DNA of 64,000 nt. It comes from Leguminivora glycinivorella. Its lineage: Eukaryota > Arthropoda > Insecta > Lepidoptera > Tortricidae. The stretch's first letter is position 1. Every line of letters begins with the position of its first letter. The stretch lies in contig NC_062975.1 of assembly GCF_023078275.1 (NCBI RefSeq), positions 248,001-312,000 of the forward strand. The letters run 5' to 3'. Shown in pieces: positions 54,171-63,572 of the stretch. Both the position numbers and the translations under genes were made by a program. The notes beneath the pieces were generated by a model that searched no databases, had not been told where the DNA came from, and was given only the letters and a program-made list of their open reading frames with translations.

Positions 54171-55717
54171 ATGGACAAACACAGATCCAACCCCAAAACC
54201 AGCAGCAGGTCGCAGCTTCCACGGAAGCGCCCTGCGCGAACAAGGGAACGGTCGCAGCTTCCTCGGAAGCGCCTGAACCCAAGGCCACAACGACCAACGC
54301 TCCCGCCACTAATGTGGCTGGTGAGCAAGAGTGGCAGGTCTCGAAACGTAAGCGCACACCATCAGATATGCGCAAAAAACAAAAACGCGCGGCCCTACGC
54401 GCAAACAAGCAAGCCTCGGATAGGGACGGACGGCAACCAGCCGTCGCAGGACAGCCGACAAAGGCCCCTGCTGCTGATGTCAGCGCGAAGCAACCGCAAC
54501 GCCCCGGCGGAAGCCAGGGTGGTGCACCGCAGCGCGCTGACAAAGGAGCACGTCCTGCACCGGGCGCGAAGGAGAAATCCAACGCGACCGAGAAAGCGAG
54601 GCGCAAACGTGGGGGCAGAGGGAAGAAGGGAAAAGCGGCGCCAGAGAAGCAGACTGGCACGGGCCCAGTACCCAAACGTCCTCGCCCTGACGACACACTA
54701 TCGCCAAAAACGAGCTGTCCGAAGCGAACCAAAACCTCCACTGGTTCGGGTGTGGTAAGGAAGGCCGTCTCCTACGCTGACACTGTAGTCTTAAACGACC
54801 TGTATGTCGCAGTGATGACGGAACCCTTCAAGGACCTCACACCGGAACAAGTGGAGGAATTAAAGCTGACTCTGGAGACCAGCATCGTAGATCTGGTGGG
54901 CACTCCGAGCTCCAGCCCACACGCTCCGCACTGGCCCTCCTTCCGTGGAAAGCCTTTCCACAGTGAAGGGGTGCTAAAACTACAGTGCGAGAGCAAAAGG
55001 GACGTAGAGTGGCTCAAGGACACCATAGCCACCTGCGTGTCACCAATTCCCGACACAAAACTGGTCGTAAAGCGCCAGATTGACATTCCCCGACGGGTGA
55101 AGTCCGCTGTACTGCTACCAAGCTGTTCGGAAGACGTTAGGACGATCCAGATCCTCCTACGTAGACAGAACCCTTGGTATCAGGTCAGCAGCTGGTCGCT
55201 TTACAATGTCGAGCGCCATGAAGGGACTACGTCTGGAGCCTTCCTGGTTCTCGGCATCCCGGCAGACCAGATTCCGGGAATAATAGCTAGGGAGCGTAGG
55301 CTTGCCTATAAACTGGGCAACGCCTACATCCGATTCTTTAACAGCAATGGCAAGCTGCTTGATGCGCCGCCACCTGCTGAGACTGCGACGGCTACTGTAG
55401 TGAGCGGTGCCCTCTCCGCTGCGAAGCAGAGAGAATGCACCACTCCTAATACAGAAGCTGGCGCGTCGGTGTCGGAGGTTAGCGAACCGAGCTCCGTTGA
55501 GAGACAGAGCTCGACAGGCGAACCTGCGGTCCCCCAACCAACCTCCAGCGCAAGCGAGAGGGCGGGAGGGGCGTCAGCCTGCCCGCTGACAACCCCGCGC
55601 GAGGACGCTGATGACAGCGACCTTGAGAGGGATGTCGCGCAGCTGATGGACCACGACGCCCCGCTGGAATCGGACGAGGAGATGAGCATCAAAGATGGCT
55701 CCTCCACCCCTAACTAA
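54171..55717 (+). pseudogene. LINE ORF1 (DUF4780-like), start frameshifted
   Basis: The main frame is open from 54152 to TAA at 55715-55717, but its only early start-like codon is GTG (54314). An ATG at 54171 lies one base out of frame. One extra G at 'atggacaaac' would join it to the main frame, so I infer a single-base loss. Residue numbering from 54314: ~1-150 very basic and low-complexity (KRKR, RRKRGGRGKKGK), ~155-330 a folded part ('LYVAVMTEPFKDLTPEQVEE', 'SEGVLKLQCESKRDVEWLKD') resembling DUF4780 of insect element ORF1s, and ~340-467 an acidic, Ser-rich tail. No CCHC knuckles. Probably the RNA-binding partner of ORF2. It overlaps ORF2 by 23 nt. Confidence 0.65.
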
Positions 55718-56243
55718 CTTCATACAAACCAACCTCCAGCATAAACAAGCCGCAACGGCTACCTTGCGAAGAATGCTGGAGGTCAACAACGAGACCGTCG
55801 CCCTTATCCAGGAGCCGTGGATAAGGAAGGGCAGAATCTGCGGTCTAAACAACATCGGAGGTAAGCTACTTCTGGACACAACCGTAATCAATCCACGCAC
55901 TTGCATATATCTCCCCAAACAAATCAACGCAGTTTTAATGAATGAGTTCTGTTCCAGAGACCTGACTACGGTCAGGCTCCAGAGTAACTGCGCCAGCAGC
56001 CCAGAGATCATCATAGCGTCTGCCTACCTGCCGGGCGACGCGGACATACCGACGGTCGAGCTGGCAAACCTCATCCGACACTGCGAAAACAAGAAGCTTG
56101 AGCTGATCGTCTCGGCGGATGCGAACGCGCACCACAGGCTGTGGGGCAGCGAATCTTCCAACAGACGAGGTGAGGACCTAGTAGAGTTTCTATTTTCCAC
56201 CAACCTTAAGCTCATGAACAGGGGTCGGAACCCACGTTCGTGA
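55695..56243 (+). CDS. LINE ORF2 segment 1: APE endonuclease
   Basis: Starts at ATG 55695 inside the ORF1 end (+1 frame relative to ORF1), typical of overlapping LINE ORFs. Motifs: 'FIQTNLQHKQAAT' (Asn), 'ALIQEPWI' (catalytic Glu), 'IIIASAYLPGD' and 'IVSADANAHHRLWGS' (Asp-x-Asn). The frame ends at TGA 56241-56243 only because a base is missing in the 'acaggggtcgg' run (56219-56229). The true continuation is in the next frame from 56240. Endonuclease would nick target DNA. Confidence 0.85.
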   Translation: MAPPPLTNFIQTNLQHKQAATATLRRMLEVNNETVALIQEPWIRKGRICGLNNIGGKLLLDTTVINPRTCIYLPKQINAVLMNEFCSRDLTTVRLQSNCASSPEIIIASAYLPGDADIPTVELANLIRHCENKKLELIVSADANAHHRLWGSESSNRRGEDLVEFLFSTNLKLMNRGRNPRS

Positions 56244-58006
56244 CCTCCAGATTCCAAACTATTATCGACATCACACTCGCTACGGAAAGAGCATCGCAAA
56301 TGATTTCTGATTGGCATGTGTCAAAGGACCTGTCATGCTCCGACCATAGATGGGTAAGATACAAACTAAGCGTTGAGACTCCAAAACCAGAACCCTGGCG
56401 CAACCCGAGACGTACGGACCGCGTCAAGTTCAACAGGTTATTGTCTAGCAATCCGGAACTCGCAGTACTCCCAGGAAGCTACGCGGAACCTGCTGACATA
56501 GAGGCACACGTAAATAAACTAACAGAGATACTAACGGAAACGTTTACTAGCACTTGTCCACTAACAACACCCTCGACTAAGGCCGGCAGCCGGAAAGGCT
56601 GGTGGGGACCTGAACTCGAGAAACTGCGAGGCAAACTTCGCAAACTGTTCAATAGAGCAAAAAATACTAGGAGGGCGACAGACTGGGAAGCATACAAGGC
56701 GACCCAAGCGCTGTACAAAAACCGCATCCGAGAACGGAAACGCGATTGCTGGAGGGCCTTCTGCACCAACATCGAGACCAACTCTCAGGCTGCCAGGGTA
56801 AAAAACATCCTCTCCAGCGACCCCGCCAGAAATATAGGCTCCCTGAGGAAAACTGATAACAGCTACACGACTACCGACAGTGAGACTTGCAAGCTGTTAC
56901 TCGACACACACTTCCCCGATTGCTCCGTCACGGAGGAGACTTCATGGGGAGGGGCGGACAGGCAAAGGTTAGTACAACCAACTGCAGCCGCCGTGGACAC
57001 TGCCACTAGAGCCGTAACACTGGAAAAGGTACTATGGGCAATAAACAGTTTCTCTCCATACAAGGCAGCTGGGCTAGACGGCATTTTTCCGGGACTCCTC
57101 CAGTGGGGTAAGGACATCATCGCGCCGCACCTAATAGTAATCTACAGAGCCTGCCTAATTCACGGTTACATCCCTGTGAAATGGAGAGAAGTAAAAGTGG
57201 TATTCATACCCAAACCAGGTAAGAACGACTATACGCAACCAAAGGCATATAGGCCGATAAGCCTGACATCCTTCCTACTAAAAACAATGGAAAGGCTCTG
57301 CGATCGCGATCTCAGAGACGGGGCACTGTTGCGTAGTCCTCTTCACCACCAACAACACGCCTATTCCTCAGGCAAATCAACGGAATCTGCACTACATAGT
57401 GTGATATCACCAATAGAAGATGCTCTATCAACTAAATCATCAGCACTTGTAGCCTTCATCGACGTAGAAGGGGCTTTCGACAAGACGCAATTCAACAGCA
57501 TAAGCCAAGCACTGCTAAACCATGGCGCTGACCAGACCATATCCTCATGGATTGACAGCATGCTAAGGAACAGAGCAGTGCAGGTAAACGTGAATAGCAA
57601 CACAAGAGCCATTGTATCCAGAGGCTGCCCGCAAGGAGGGGTAATCTCGCCACTCTTGTGGAACCTCGTGGTAGACAGCCTCATTAGAGCGCTCAACGAG
57701 GCCGGCTATTATACCGTGGGCTATGCAGACGATGTAGCTATCCTCATTAGAGGGAAGTTCGAGCCAGTCCTATGCGACCTAATGCAGGGCGCGCTCAAAA
57801 TCGTCGAACAATGGTGCTCGGAGCAGGGACTATCCGTAAATCCATCCAAAACTGAATTAGTACTGTTCACGAAAAAGCGTAGTATAAGGAACCTTCAGTT
57901 ACCTAAGCTCCAGGGAGTGACACTAGCACTTACCAGAGAGGTAAAGTATTTAGGTATCACACTGGATGACAAACTGCTATGGAATAAACATCTTGAGAAT
58001 AACTAG
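56240..58006 (+). CDS. LINE ORF2 segment 2: endonuclease C-term and reverse transcriptase
   Basis: Continues ORF2 one base out of frame from segment 1. Early residues complete the endonuclease ('TSRFQTIIDITLA', 'LSCSDHRWVRY', the final Ser-Asp-His). RT: 'VVFIPKPGKNDYTQPKAYRP', 'VAFIDVEGAFDKTQFN' (first Asp), 'RGCPQGGVISPLLWNLVVDS', 'GYADDVAILI' (YADD at 57722-57733) and 'VKYLGITLDDKLLWNKHLEN'. It stops at TAG 58004-58006 because a base is missing in 'aataactagat' (likely CC to C). All catalytic residues are present. The ATG at 56240 is internal, not a real start. Confidence 0.88.
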   Translation: MTSRFQTIIDITLATERASQMISDWHVSKDLSCSDHRWVRYKLSVETPKPEPWRNPRRTDRVKFNRLLSSNPELAVLPGSYAEPADIEAHVNKLTEILTETFTSTCPLTTPSTKAGSRKGWWGPELEKLRGKLRKLFNRAKNTRRATDWEAYKATQALYKNRIRERKRDCWRAFCTNIETNSQAARVKNILSSDPARNIGSLRKTDNSYTTTDSETCKLLLDTHFPDCSVTEETSWGGADRQRLVQPTAAAVDTATRAVTLEKVLWAINSFSPYKAAGLDGIFPGLLQWGKDIIAPHLIVIYRACLIHGYIPVKWREVKVVFIPKPGKNDYTQPKAYRPISLTSFLLKTMERLCDRDLRDGALLRSPLHHQQHAYSSGKSTESALHSVISPIEDALSTKSSALVAFIDVEGAFDKTQFNSISQALLNHGADQTISSWIDSMLRNRAVQVNVNSNTRAIVSRGCPQGGVISPLLWNLVVDSLIRALNEAGYYTVGYADDVAILIRGKFEPVLCDLMQGALKIVEQWCSEQGLSVNPSKTELVLFTKKRSIRNLQLPKLQGVTLALTREVKYLGITLDDKLLWNKHLENN

Positions 58007-59328
58007 ATAAAGCCCGCATCACATTCTGGCAGTGCAAGAGACTTCTGGGTAAGACCTGGGGCCTTCACCCAAGAATTACCATGTGGTTATATACTGCAGT
58101 GATACGGCCTATTATTGCATACGGCGCTGTGGTTTGGTGGCCTAGAACCAAACTCACCACAGCGAGGAATAAACTGCAGCGTTTCCAAAGGTTAGCAAGC
58201 ATTGCTACCACGGGCTGCATGCGAACTACACCCTCAGAGGCCCTGGAGGTCCTTTTAGGACTACCGCCCTTGGACCTATTCATACAGCAAGAGGCGGCCT
58301 CCGCGGCGGTGAGGCTTAAATCACTCAACCTCTGGGGTGCATCGAACGGGGCTCACACCATGATCCTTAGGAACGCCATTGAATACCAACCACTAATGAT
58401 GGCTCCTAACGACAGGGTACCCAAAGTATACATCTTCAACAGAAAATACAACATACAACTTGTTGAGGAGGAAAACGATTGGTCGAGAATACACGAACTA
58501 CGCATATACACCGACGGTTCTAAAACCAAGACAGGGTCGGGTGCGGGCGTGTATTCTCCCGAAATAAACACGCATATCTCAACAGCCTTAGGCGAGTATA
58601 GCTCCATCTACCAATGTGAATGCTTCGCCATTATACAGGCTGCCAACGCAGTAGCTAAGCGGCGTATCACAAACCAAGAGATACGCATCGTGTCTGACAG
58701 CGCTGCAGTACTGCGAGCCCTAGATAGCAAGACCATTCAGTCCGGGCTCATACTAGAGTGCCACCGAGCATTGGAGGTGATAGGGTCGAACAACCTAGTC
58801 ACGCTACAATGGATAAAGGGGCACAGCGGCTCTCTAGGGAACGACGCAGCAGACGAGCTGGCCAGAAAAGGTTCGGACCAGAAAGCGACTGGGCCAATCC
58901 CGATGCTTCCCTTACCGTTTGGTCAACTCAGGTCATGGATGCGTCAAAAAACCAGAACACAACACGCTGAGCAATGGGCAAACACCAGTACCTGTAGACA
59001 TTCCCGGGAAGTAGTGCCACACCCGGATGCGCGCTTAACAAAGCGCCTACTAACTCTGAATAGAGCATCGCTACGAATAATCGTAGGCAACATTACTGGA
59101 CACTGCCCACTTAACAAACATTTACATGTTATAGGTAAGACCGACAGCCCTCTATGCCGAGGATGCCTGTCGGCCGAAGAAACGGTCGCCCACGTCATCC
59201 TGGAGTGCGAGGGAGTGAACACACAACGGGCTCAAATCCTCAAAACGACGAGGTCACTCCGAGAAGCCTGTGGAGACACCAGGAGGATCCTGCGCTTCTG
59301 GGCGGAGTTAGGCTGGCTAGACCCCTAG
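58003..59328 (+). CDS. LINE ORF2 segment 3: RT thumb, RNase H, zinc finger
   Basis: From CTA 58003 the third frame continues 'LDKARITFWQCKRLLGKTWG', then 'WLYTAVIRPIIAYGAVVW' (RT connection). RNase H: 'IYTDGSKTKTGSGAGVY' (Asp), 'QCECFAIIQAANA' (Glu), 'RIVSDSAAVLRALD' (Asp), 'WIKGHSGSLGNDAADELARK' (His region and last Asp); all four acidic residues are kept. A C-terminal CCHC-type finger 'CRGCLSAEETVAHVILEC' follows, and the stop is at 59326-59328. RNase H removes the RNA template strand. The ATG at 58081 is internal. Confidence 0.88.
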   Translation, partial: LDKARITFWQCKRLLGKTWGLHPRITMWLYTAVIRPIIAYGAVVWWPRTKLTTARNKLQRFQRLASIATTGCMRTTPSEALEVLLGLPPLDLFIQQEAASAAVRLKSLNLWGASNGAHTMILRNAIEYQPLMMAPNDRVPKVYIFNRKYNIQLVEEENDWSRIHELRIYTDGSKTKTGSGAGVYSPEINTHISTALGEYSSIYQCECFAIIQAANAVAKRRITNQEIRIVSDSAAVLRALDSKTIQSGLILECHRALEVIGSNNLVTLQWIKGHSGSLGNDAADELARKGSDQKATGPIPMLPLPFGQLRSWMRQKTRTQHAEQWANTSTCRHSREVVPHPDARLTKRLLTLNRASLRIIVGNITGHCPLNKHLHVIGKTDSPLCRGCLSAEETVAHVILECEGVNTQRAQILKTTRSLREACGDTRRILRFWAELGWLDP

Positions 59329-59412
59329 CTGGCAAATACAGCACGCACAATGGCCTCTATCTTTGAGGCTAAGTGCGGAAACCGGAGCCCATAACCATAA
59401 CCATAACCATAA
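59329..59412 (+). terminator. LINE 3' UTR and (CATAAC)n tail
   Basis: ~57 nt of 3' UTR ('gcctctatctttgaggctaa' can form a small hairpin, the likely RT recognition site) and about four CATAAC repeats (59388-59412). No AATAAA. Confidence 0.7.
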
Positions 59413-59635
59413 GCAGGTTTCTAATGGGGTGGCAACGCGCACGTGACACTCCTTGAGTTGCAGGCTTCCATAGGTGACTGTGACCGCTGTACCGTATGCT
59501 TGTTTGCCACCGACATAGTATAAAAAAAAGTACGATGATCTACGAACGTTTCCGGGAAAATACGAAGGATAACTATTATTATTTTATGTGATTCTGTAAG
59601 ACTGCTTTTTAAGTCTTATACATTTTCTTGGTTTC

Positions 59636-59790
59636 AATCTCGCCTGTATCTTATAAAGGGGTAGACAGAGCATGAGAGCACATGAACATGAACTACTAAG
59701 TTTCAGTGCCACTCTTGGCAAAAAGGGGTTGAATGAAATCCAAATTGTGACATTGCAGTGACAGGTTGCCAGCCTCTGTACGCCACAATA
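59636..59790. repeat. Repeat family C, copy 4
   Basis: 'tctcgcctgtatcttataaa', 'tttcagtgccactcttgg' and 'gtgacattgcagtgacagg', in the same order as 16487-16620. Confidence 0.75.
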
Positions 59791-60009
59791 TATATATTTT
59801 TTTAATTTTCTTGGGTGCAATTTGCAATAAATGTTTTTTTTTTTTCATTATATCTGTTGGTACGTGCCTGGTGATCACATTTAGACTATTTTACCAAAAC
59901 TAACACCCGTCCAGATTACCTGCGTGCGCGCCGGCCGCAGCCGCGCTGTCTGCGCGAGCGCATTTCCATACAATGCGCGGCAGATGGCCGCCAACTGACC
60001 CTATACCTG
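59791..60009. other. No gene; GC-rich patch
   Basis: 59915-59995 ('gcgcgccggccgcagccgcg', 'caatgcgcggcagatggcc') is GC-rich with no repeat match. No coding motif. Confidence 0.35.
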
Positions 60010-60989
60010 GGTAATTCTCAAAATAGTGGCATCGTACCCTGCCATCACGTTTTTGAATAGAAAGTATGCGAAATATATAATTTTCACATATAATTAAAAT
60101 TTTCATAAGTAGGCATTAACGTGACACATCGAGGCCAACACATATTTTTTCTATAAATATAATACTTTTGTAAAAAAAAAAATAAAGAAGACCGTTTTCT
60201 ACTGTACCCTGCCTTGTCACAACGCGACACTGCTCAAGTTTTTGCTCTATAAATTATTAAATTGCAGTTTTATGATAATAAAATATCGTTTTTTGTAGAG
60301 AATAGACTACTATATTCTTAAATATACGTTGCACGGGATGTTTCGATTACTTTTGAACACTAATTTTCACCTTCAAAGTTTGTCCAGCGATATTTTCTCC
60401 ATATCCTGTGCGTCCGCGGTATTGCACCTCACTCACACACAGAAAGTCTTATTGAGGCCCTAATATACGTAAAACACGTAGCCAGTATGGTTCTAGCCGC
60501 CGGTGTAAAGGTTTGTGTGTGAGGTGCTGCGGTCTTGTGGTTAGAAGTTTTCAAAGTGTGACGTTCGGAGTTTGTAACAGGTATGTCCACTTTATTCTGG
60601 CATGATTATTTTAAAATATTAATACGGCAGTTTTTTTACCAATAACATTTTAATGTTGTATTGAAGTATAACTATGTATATTAAAATTATGACAGTTGTA
60701 TTATCAACAGTTTCGGAGATAATATCTAGTTAATCGGATTTTCACTACACCCTGTGTAACTTTATCCTGCCATCACTCTGCAGGGTAAAGTGACTGTTGA
60801 CAGGATAAAGAAATATAAGTAAAAAAAAGCTATTTTGACATGGTTTTTACTAACTTGCAATGTATGCATGTATGTATGTTTGTATGTATGTTGAGGTCAA
60901 ATCTTGCAACCCAATTTGAAGCAGAAATATTCAACCGACTGAGCTGAAATTTTGTATACACGCTGCGGATGACGTTCGCATATAAGCGC

Positions 60990-62335
60990 CGATATGGGGC
61001 ATTGGGTCCTTCGATATTGGGCAATAGTCTGCTCAGCGCCGAAGCAGTCCCGTCGAGGCTAGGAACCAATTTGATAAAATGTTCCTCGGAGTACCAATTT
61101 TGGTTTGAATTTAAGCCCAAGTACTTAATTTGGGGCGTAAGAGGGACCGCCTCACCGCCAATAGGCAAGGCAACATCCCTATCGCTCTTGTATATAGGCA
61201 TTACAGAACCAGATTGCATTTCGATCGGCGTATAGCGTCAACGATTATCATTTTGGCTAGGTCGGCAGCAATCACTTTCTTCGGACAGAAGCCAACCTTT
61301 CCTTCGAAAACCACGTCATCGGTCGTGGCAAGTAACACCGCAAGCCCAAACAAATTAATGCGCCTAACTGTGAGCTCAGTTGCCACTGTGGCTCTTCTTA
61401 TTATCCTGGTACTTTCTTCCCTCACGGCTACTATTGTGTCATCGGCATAACAAATGGTGATCATGCGGAGAAGTTGGACTACTCTGATAGCCAAGTCAAA
61501 GCCGATGCTCCAGAGCAGGCGCCCAGTACCGACCCCTGTGGAAAACTGTGGGTAGGTTATGATTATTATGAATATGCATGTGGGTAAGAAGAAGAATAAA
61601 GAAGTCAGTCTTGATTTGAGCACGTAGTCTCATTGACCTGTCCCTATACGTTTATATGGCGCAGCCGGTAGGAACACCACACTCCATTCGTCTTTCTAGG
61701 CATCTTCCTCCTGATTCATTGAGCAGTACTCTATCTGCAAGGTAATGCCCTATGGTGAATGATGATCTTCAAATAGAAAGGCGCATCGTGGAAGCAATGC
61801 GCCTATTTTATTATCACATAAGGAAGAAAGCCGAAGTAATTGGCAATGTCAAGAGATACTGCGATAGCTCCCTGCCTTTTCTCTGCTACCAGACCGCTGT
61901 ATTTATGCAGCGCATCAATTGCGTCTATCGCTTCTCCCAGAACCCGATCTCTGATGTTTGGGCACGTGTCTTTCAAAATGCGTGCACAGCAGTAGATGAG
62001 ACTTACGATGATGCGCTCAACATCGTGCCAGTTTCATCTAGGAGGGCAATGGGACGGTATCCTAAGGGACAGTCAGCTGGACTACCCTTTTTCGAAAGAC
62101 ACAGTCTGCCCACCTTCCAACGAGAATATATACCCTCTCGGAGGCAGTCGTCAATGTGGCCACGTAATCTACTTCCAAGATGTTTAAAGAGCCAAGGCAC
62201 ACCGTCCGGCCCTAGAGTGACCCTCATTTTAAATACTGACCTCATTATCTCGACATATGTTACCAAGGAGACATCAAGGAGAGGAACCAACTCTTCCACT
62301 GGGGCAGCCATTGCAGGCATTACATGCACAAGTAC
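60990..62335 (-). pseudogene. R1-like LINE reverse transcriptase relic
   Basis: Read on the minus strand from 62329: 'LGPDGVPWLFKHLG', 'CLREGIYSRWKVGRLCL' and 'CPLGYRPIALLDETG' (RT fingers), then 'IAVSLDIANYFGFLPYVIIK' (first catalytic Asp), 'MECGVP', 'LLWSIGFDLAIRVV' and 'TICYADDTIVAVREES' (YADD near 61450). 'IKYLGLNSNQNWYSEEHFIK' and 'ASALSRLLPNIEGPNAPYRR' (thumb) end near 60990. Order and spacing fit an R1-type RT. Frameshifts and stops occur throughout, and a MITE piece (61168-61262) lies inside. Endonuclease and 3' end are missing. Dead. Confidence 0.8.
61168..61262. mobile_element. MITE family B, central fragment in the RT relic
   Basis: 'ccctatcgctcttgtatat' and 'cggcgtatagcgtcaacg' match the 41395-41480 copy ('ggcgtgtagcgtcaagtg'). 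Small insertion or residual homology inside the R1-like relic. Confidence 0.5.
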
Positions 62336-62397
62336 AACTCACATTGTGAATCATGATATGTGCTTTGTTGTTTTACAAGACTGTGATTGTAGGTACT

Positions 62398-62480
62398 TAT
62401 TTATTTATTCTTTATTGCACATAAAAAAGTACAAAATGGTGTACATAATGCCTTAAGGCATTCTCTACCAGTCAAAAACT
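62398..62480 (-). mobile_element. LINE 3' end fragment
   Basis: 'tattctttattgcacat', 'aaagtacaaaatggtg' and 'ttaaggcattctctacc' match 13810-13960. Reverse of a LINE 3' UTR and tail. Confidence 0.55.
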
Positions 62481-62622
62481 GCAGGCATCGTGACTGAAAA
62501 TAATAATCAGATATCACTTACTGTACTTCAACTGTTTTGAATAAAAAATAATGGATATTGTTTAAAAAAATACTTTTTTTTGCTTTTGTTTCTACTTAAA
62601 GAAAAAAAATTGAATCCTAACG

Positions 62623-63563
62623 GGTTGTCTATTGTTTGCCCGACAGTCATTTAACATAATATTCATTTGCCCGAATCTAACTTGCCTGAATTTCATTTGC
62701 CCGAATGATTTGTTTACCATAAAAATCATATGGCATACTCGTTGTTTATCCGAATATTACCTTCCATAATCATACAATGCCATACTATTTGTTAGCCATA
62801 TTATTAAGTGCAATAATATGGTTTCATAGAATATTCAAACGCCATAAGCAATTATTGCCATATTAATTGTTGCCCATATTATTACCTAACCTAACCTACT
62901 TTCTGATAGCAGTTTCATTTTCCAGGGGTCACAGTTCTAACCTAACCTAACCTACTTTTCCAGCAGTTTCATTCTCCAGGGGGTCACAGTTCTAACCTAA
63001 CCTAACCTACTTTCTGATAGCAGTTTCATTTTCCAGGGGGTCGCAGTTCTAACCTAACCTAACCTACTGTCTGATAGTATTTTCATTTTCCGGGGGGTCA
63101 CAGTTCTAACCTAACCTAACCTACTTTTCAAACAGTTTCCTTTTCCAGAGGTTCACAGTTCTAACCTAACCTAACCTACTTTCTGATAGCAGTTTCATTT
63201 TCCAGGGGGTCACACTGCTAACCTAACCTAACCTACTTTCTGATAGCAGTTTCATTCTCTAGTCCTTCTAGTACCTATTATAGTAGTTTTCGATTCTGCC
63301 AAAGCACATTATGGAAATTGACTTTTCTGGACGCTAATTTGTATGACAAATGATGGTATGGAATGTGGTGATTACGGATTTCGATGATTCTGACAAATGA
63401 CATTATGGAAACTGACTTTATGGGAAACAAAGTTTCTGGCACTAGATTAATATAGTAAACAATGATTATGGCATAAGATGTTATGAGAAACAATATTATG
63501 ATTGTTGAATAGGATGGCAAATAAAATTATGGCAAATGAAATTCTGGCAAATGGGGGTATCCC
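62623..63563. mobile_element. Foldback-type element: inverted 15-nt repeat arrays around a minisatellite
   Basis: Flanked by an exact 9-bp duplication ATCCTAACG (62614-62622; 63564-63572). The left block (62623-62884) and right block (63265-63563, on the complementary strand) each consist of ~14-18 diverged units with consensus near ATAATTTCATTTGCC, read inward from each end. Between them is a 56-bp minisatellite (62885-63256). Long inverted repeats built of short tandem units and a 9-bp duplication are hallmarks of Drosophila Foldback elements and MULE-type transposition. No ORF; non-autonomous. I do not recognise this particular family. Confidence 0.75.
62885..63256. repeat. 56-bp minisatellite with TTAGG-type motifs
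   Basis: Seven units starting at 62885, 62941, 62996, 63053, 63110, 63165 and 63222 (period 55-57). Each begins CCTAACCTAACCTACT and continues with variants of 'gatagcagtttcattttcc' and 'gggtcacagtt'. The minus strand contains TTAGG repeats like the arthropod telomere unit, but only two or three per unit. Confidence 0.95.
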
Positions 63564-63572
63564 ATCCTAACG

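Larger units (their letters stand above)
53303..59412 (+). mobile_element. Full-length LINE with RNase H (I/LOA/R1 group)
   Basis: 6110 bp flanked by an exact 11-bp duplication GCAGGTTTCTA (53292-53302; 59413-59423). Layout: ~0.85-kb 5' UTR starting 'ggggtgttaggtggggg', ORF1, overlapping ORF2 (endonuclease, RT, RNase H, CCHC), ~80-bp 3' UTR, and a (CATAAC)n tail of about four units. Insertion between paralogous halves of repeat A confirms both ends. Only single-base frameshifts disrupt it. Clade beyond 'RNase H-bearing LINE' is inference. Confidence 0.92.
53095..59530. repeat. Repeat family A, reverse copy split by a LINE
   Basis: 53095-53302 and 59424-59530 join to give a continuous reverse family A repeat: 'agagctcaacgaggg', the 'gtgtac' hairpin, then 'gcaacgcgcacg', 'ttgagttgcagg' and 'gtttgccaccgacatagta'. 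The 6.1-kb LINE lies between. Fragments resembling MITE family D ('acgaacgt...ttcc') just outside (about 53020-53065; 59536-59572) suggest this repeat itself sits in an older MITE. Confidence 0.8.

Noticed and set aside
53852..54741. Minus-strand ORFs of 158-213 codons opposite LINE ORF1
   Set aside because: Antisense shadows of the GC-rich ORF1; no domain, and sense coding is well supported.
61752..62456. 234-codon plus-strand ORF
   Set aside because: It is antisense to the R1-like RT relic, whose minus-strand motifs (GYRPI, LDIANYF) explain the sequence.
62885..63256. CRISPR-like array of regular repeats
   Set aside because: The whole 55-57-bp unit is repeated, with no unique spacers, no cas genes and a eukaryotic context. 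It is a minisatellite.
62885..63256. True telomere or subtelomere boundary
   Set aside because: CCTAA pentamers occur only two or three at a time inside a longer unit, and ordinary sequence follows on both sides.
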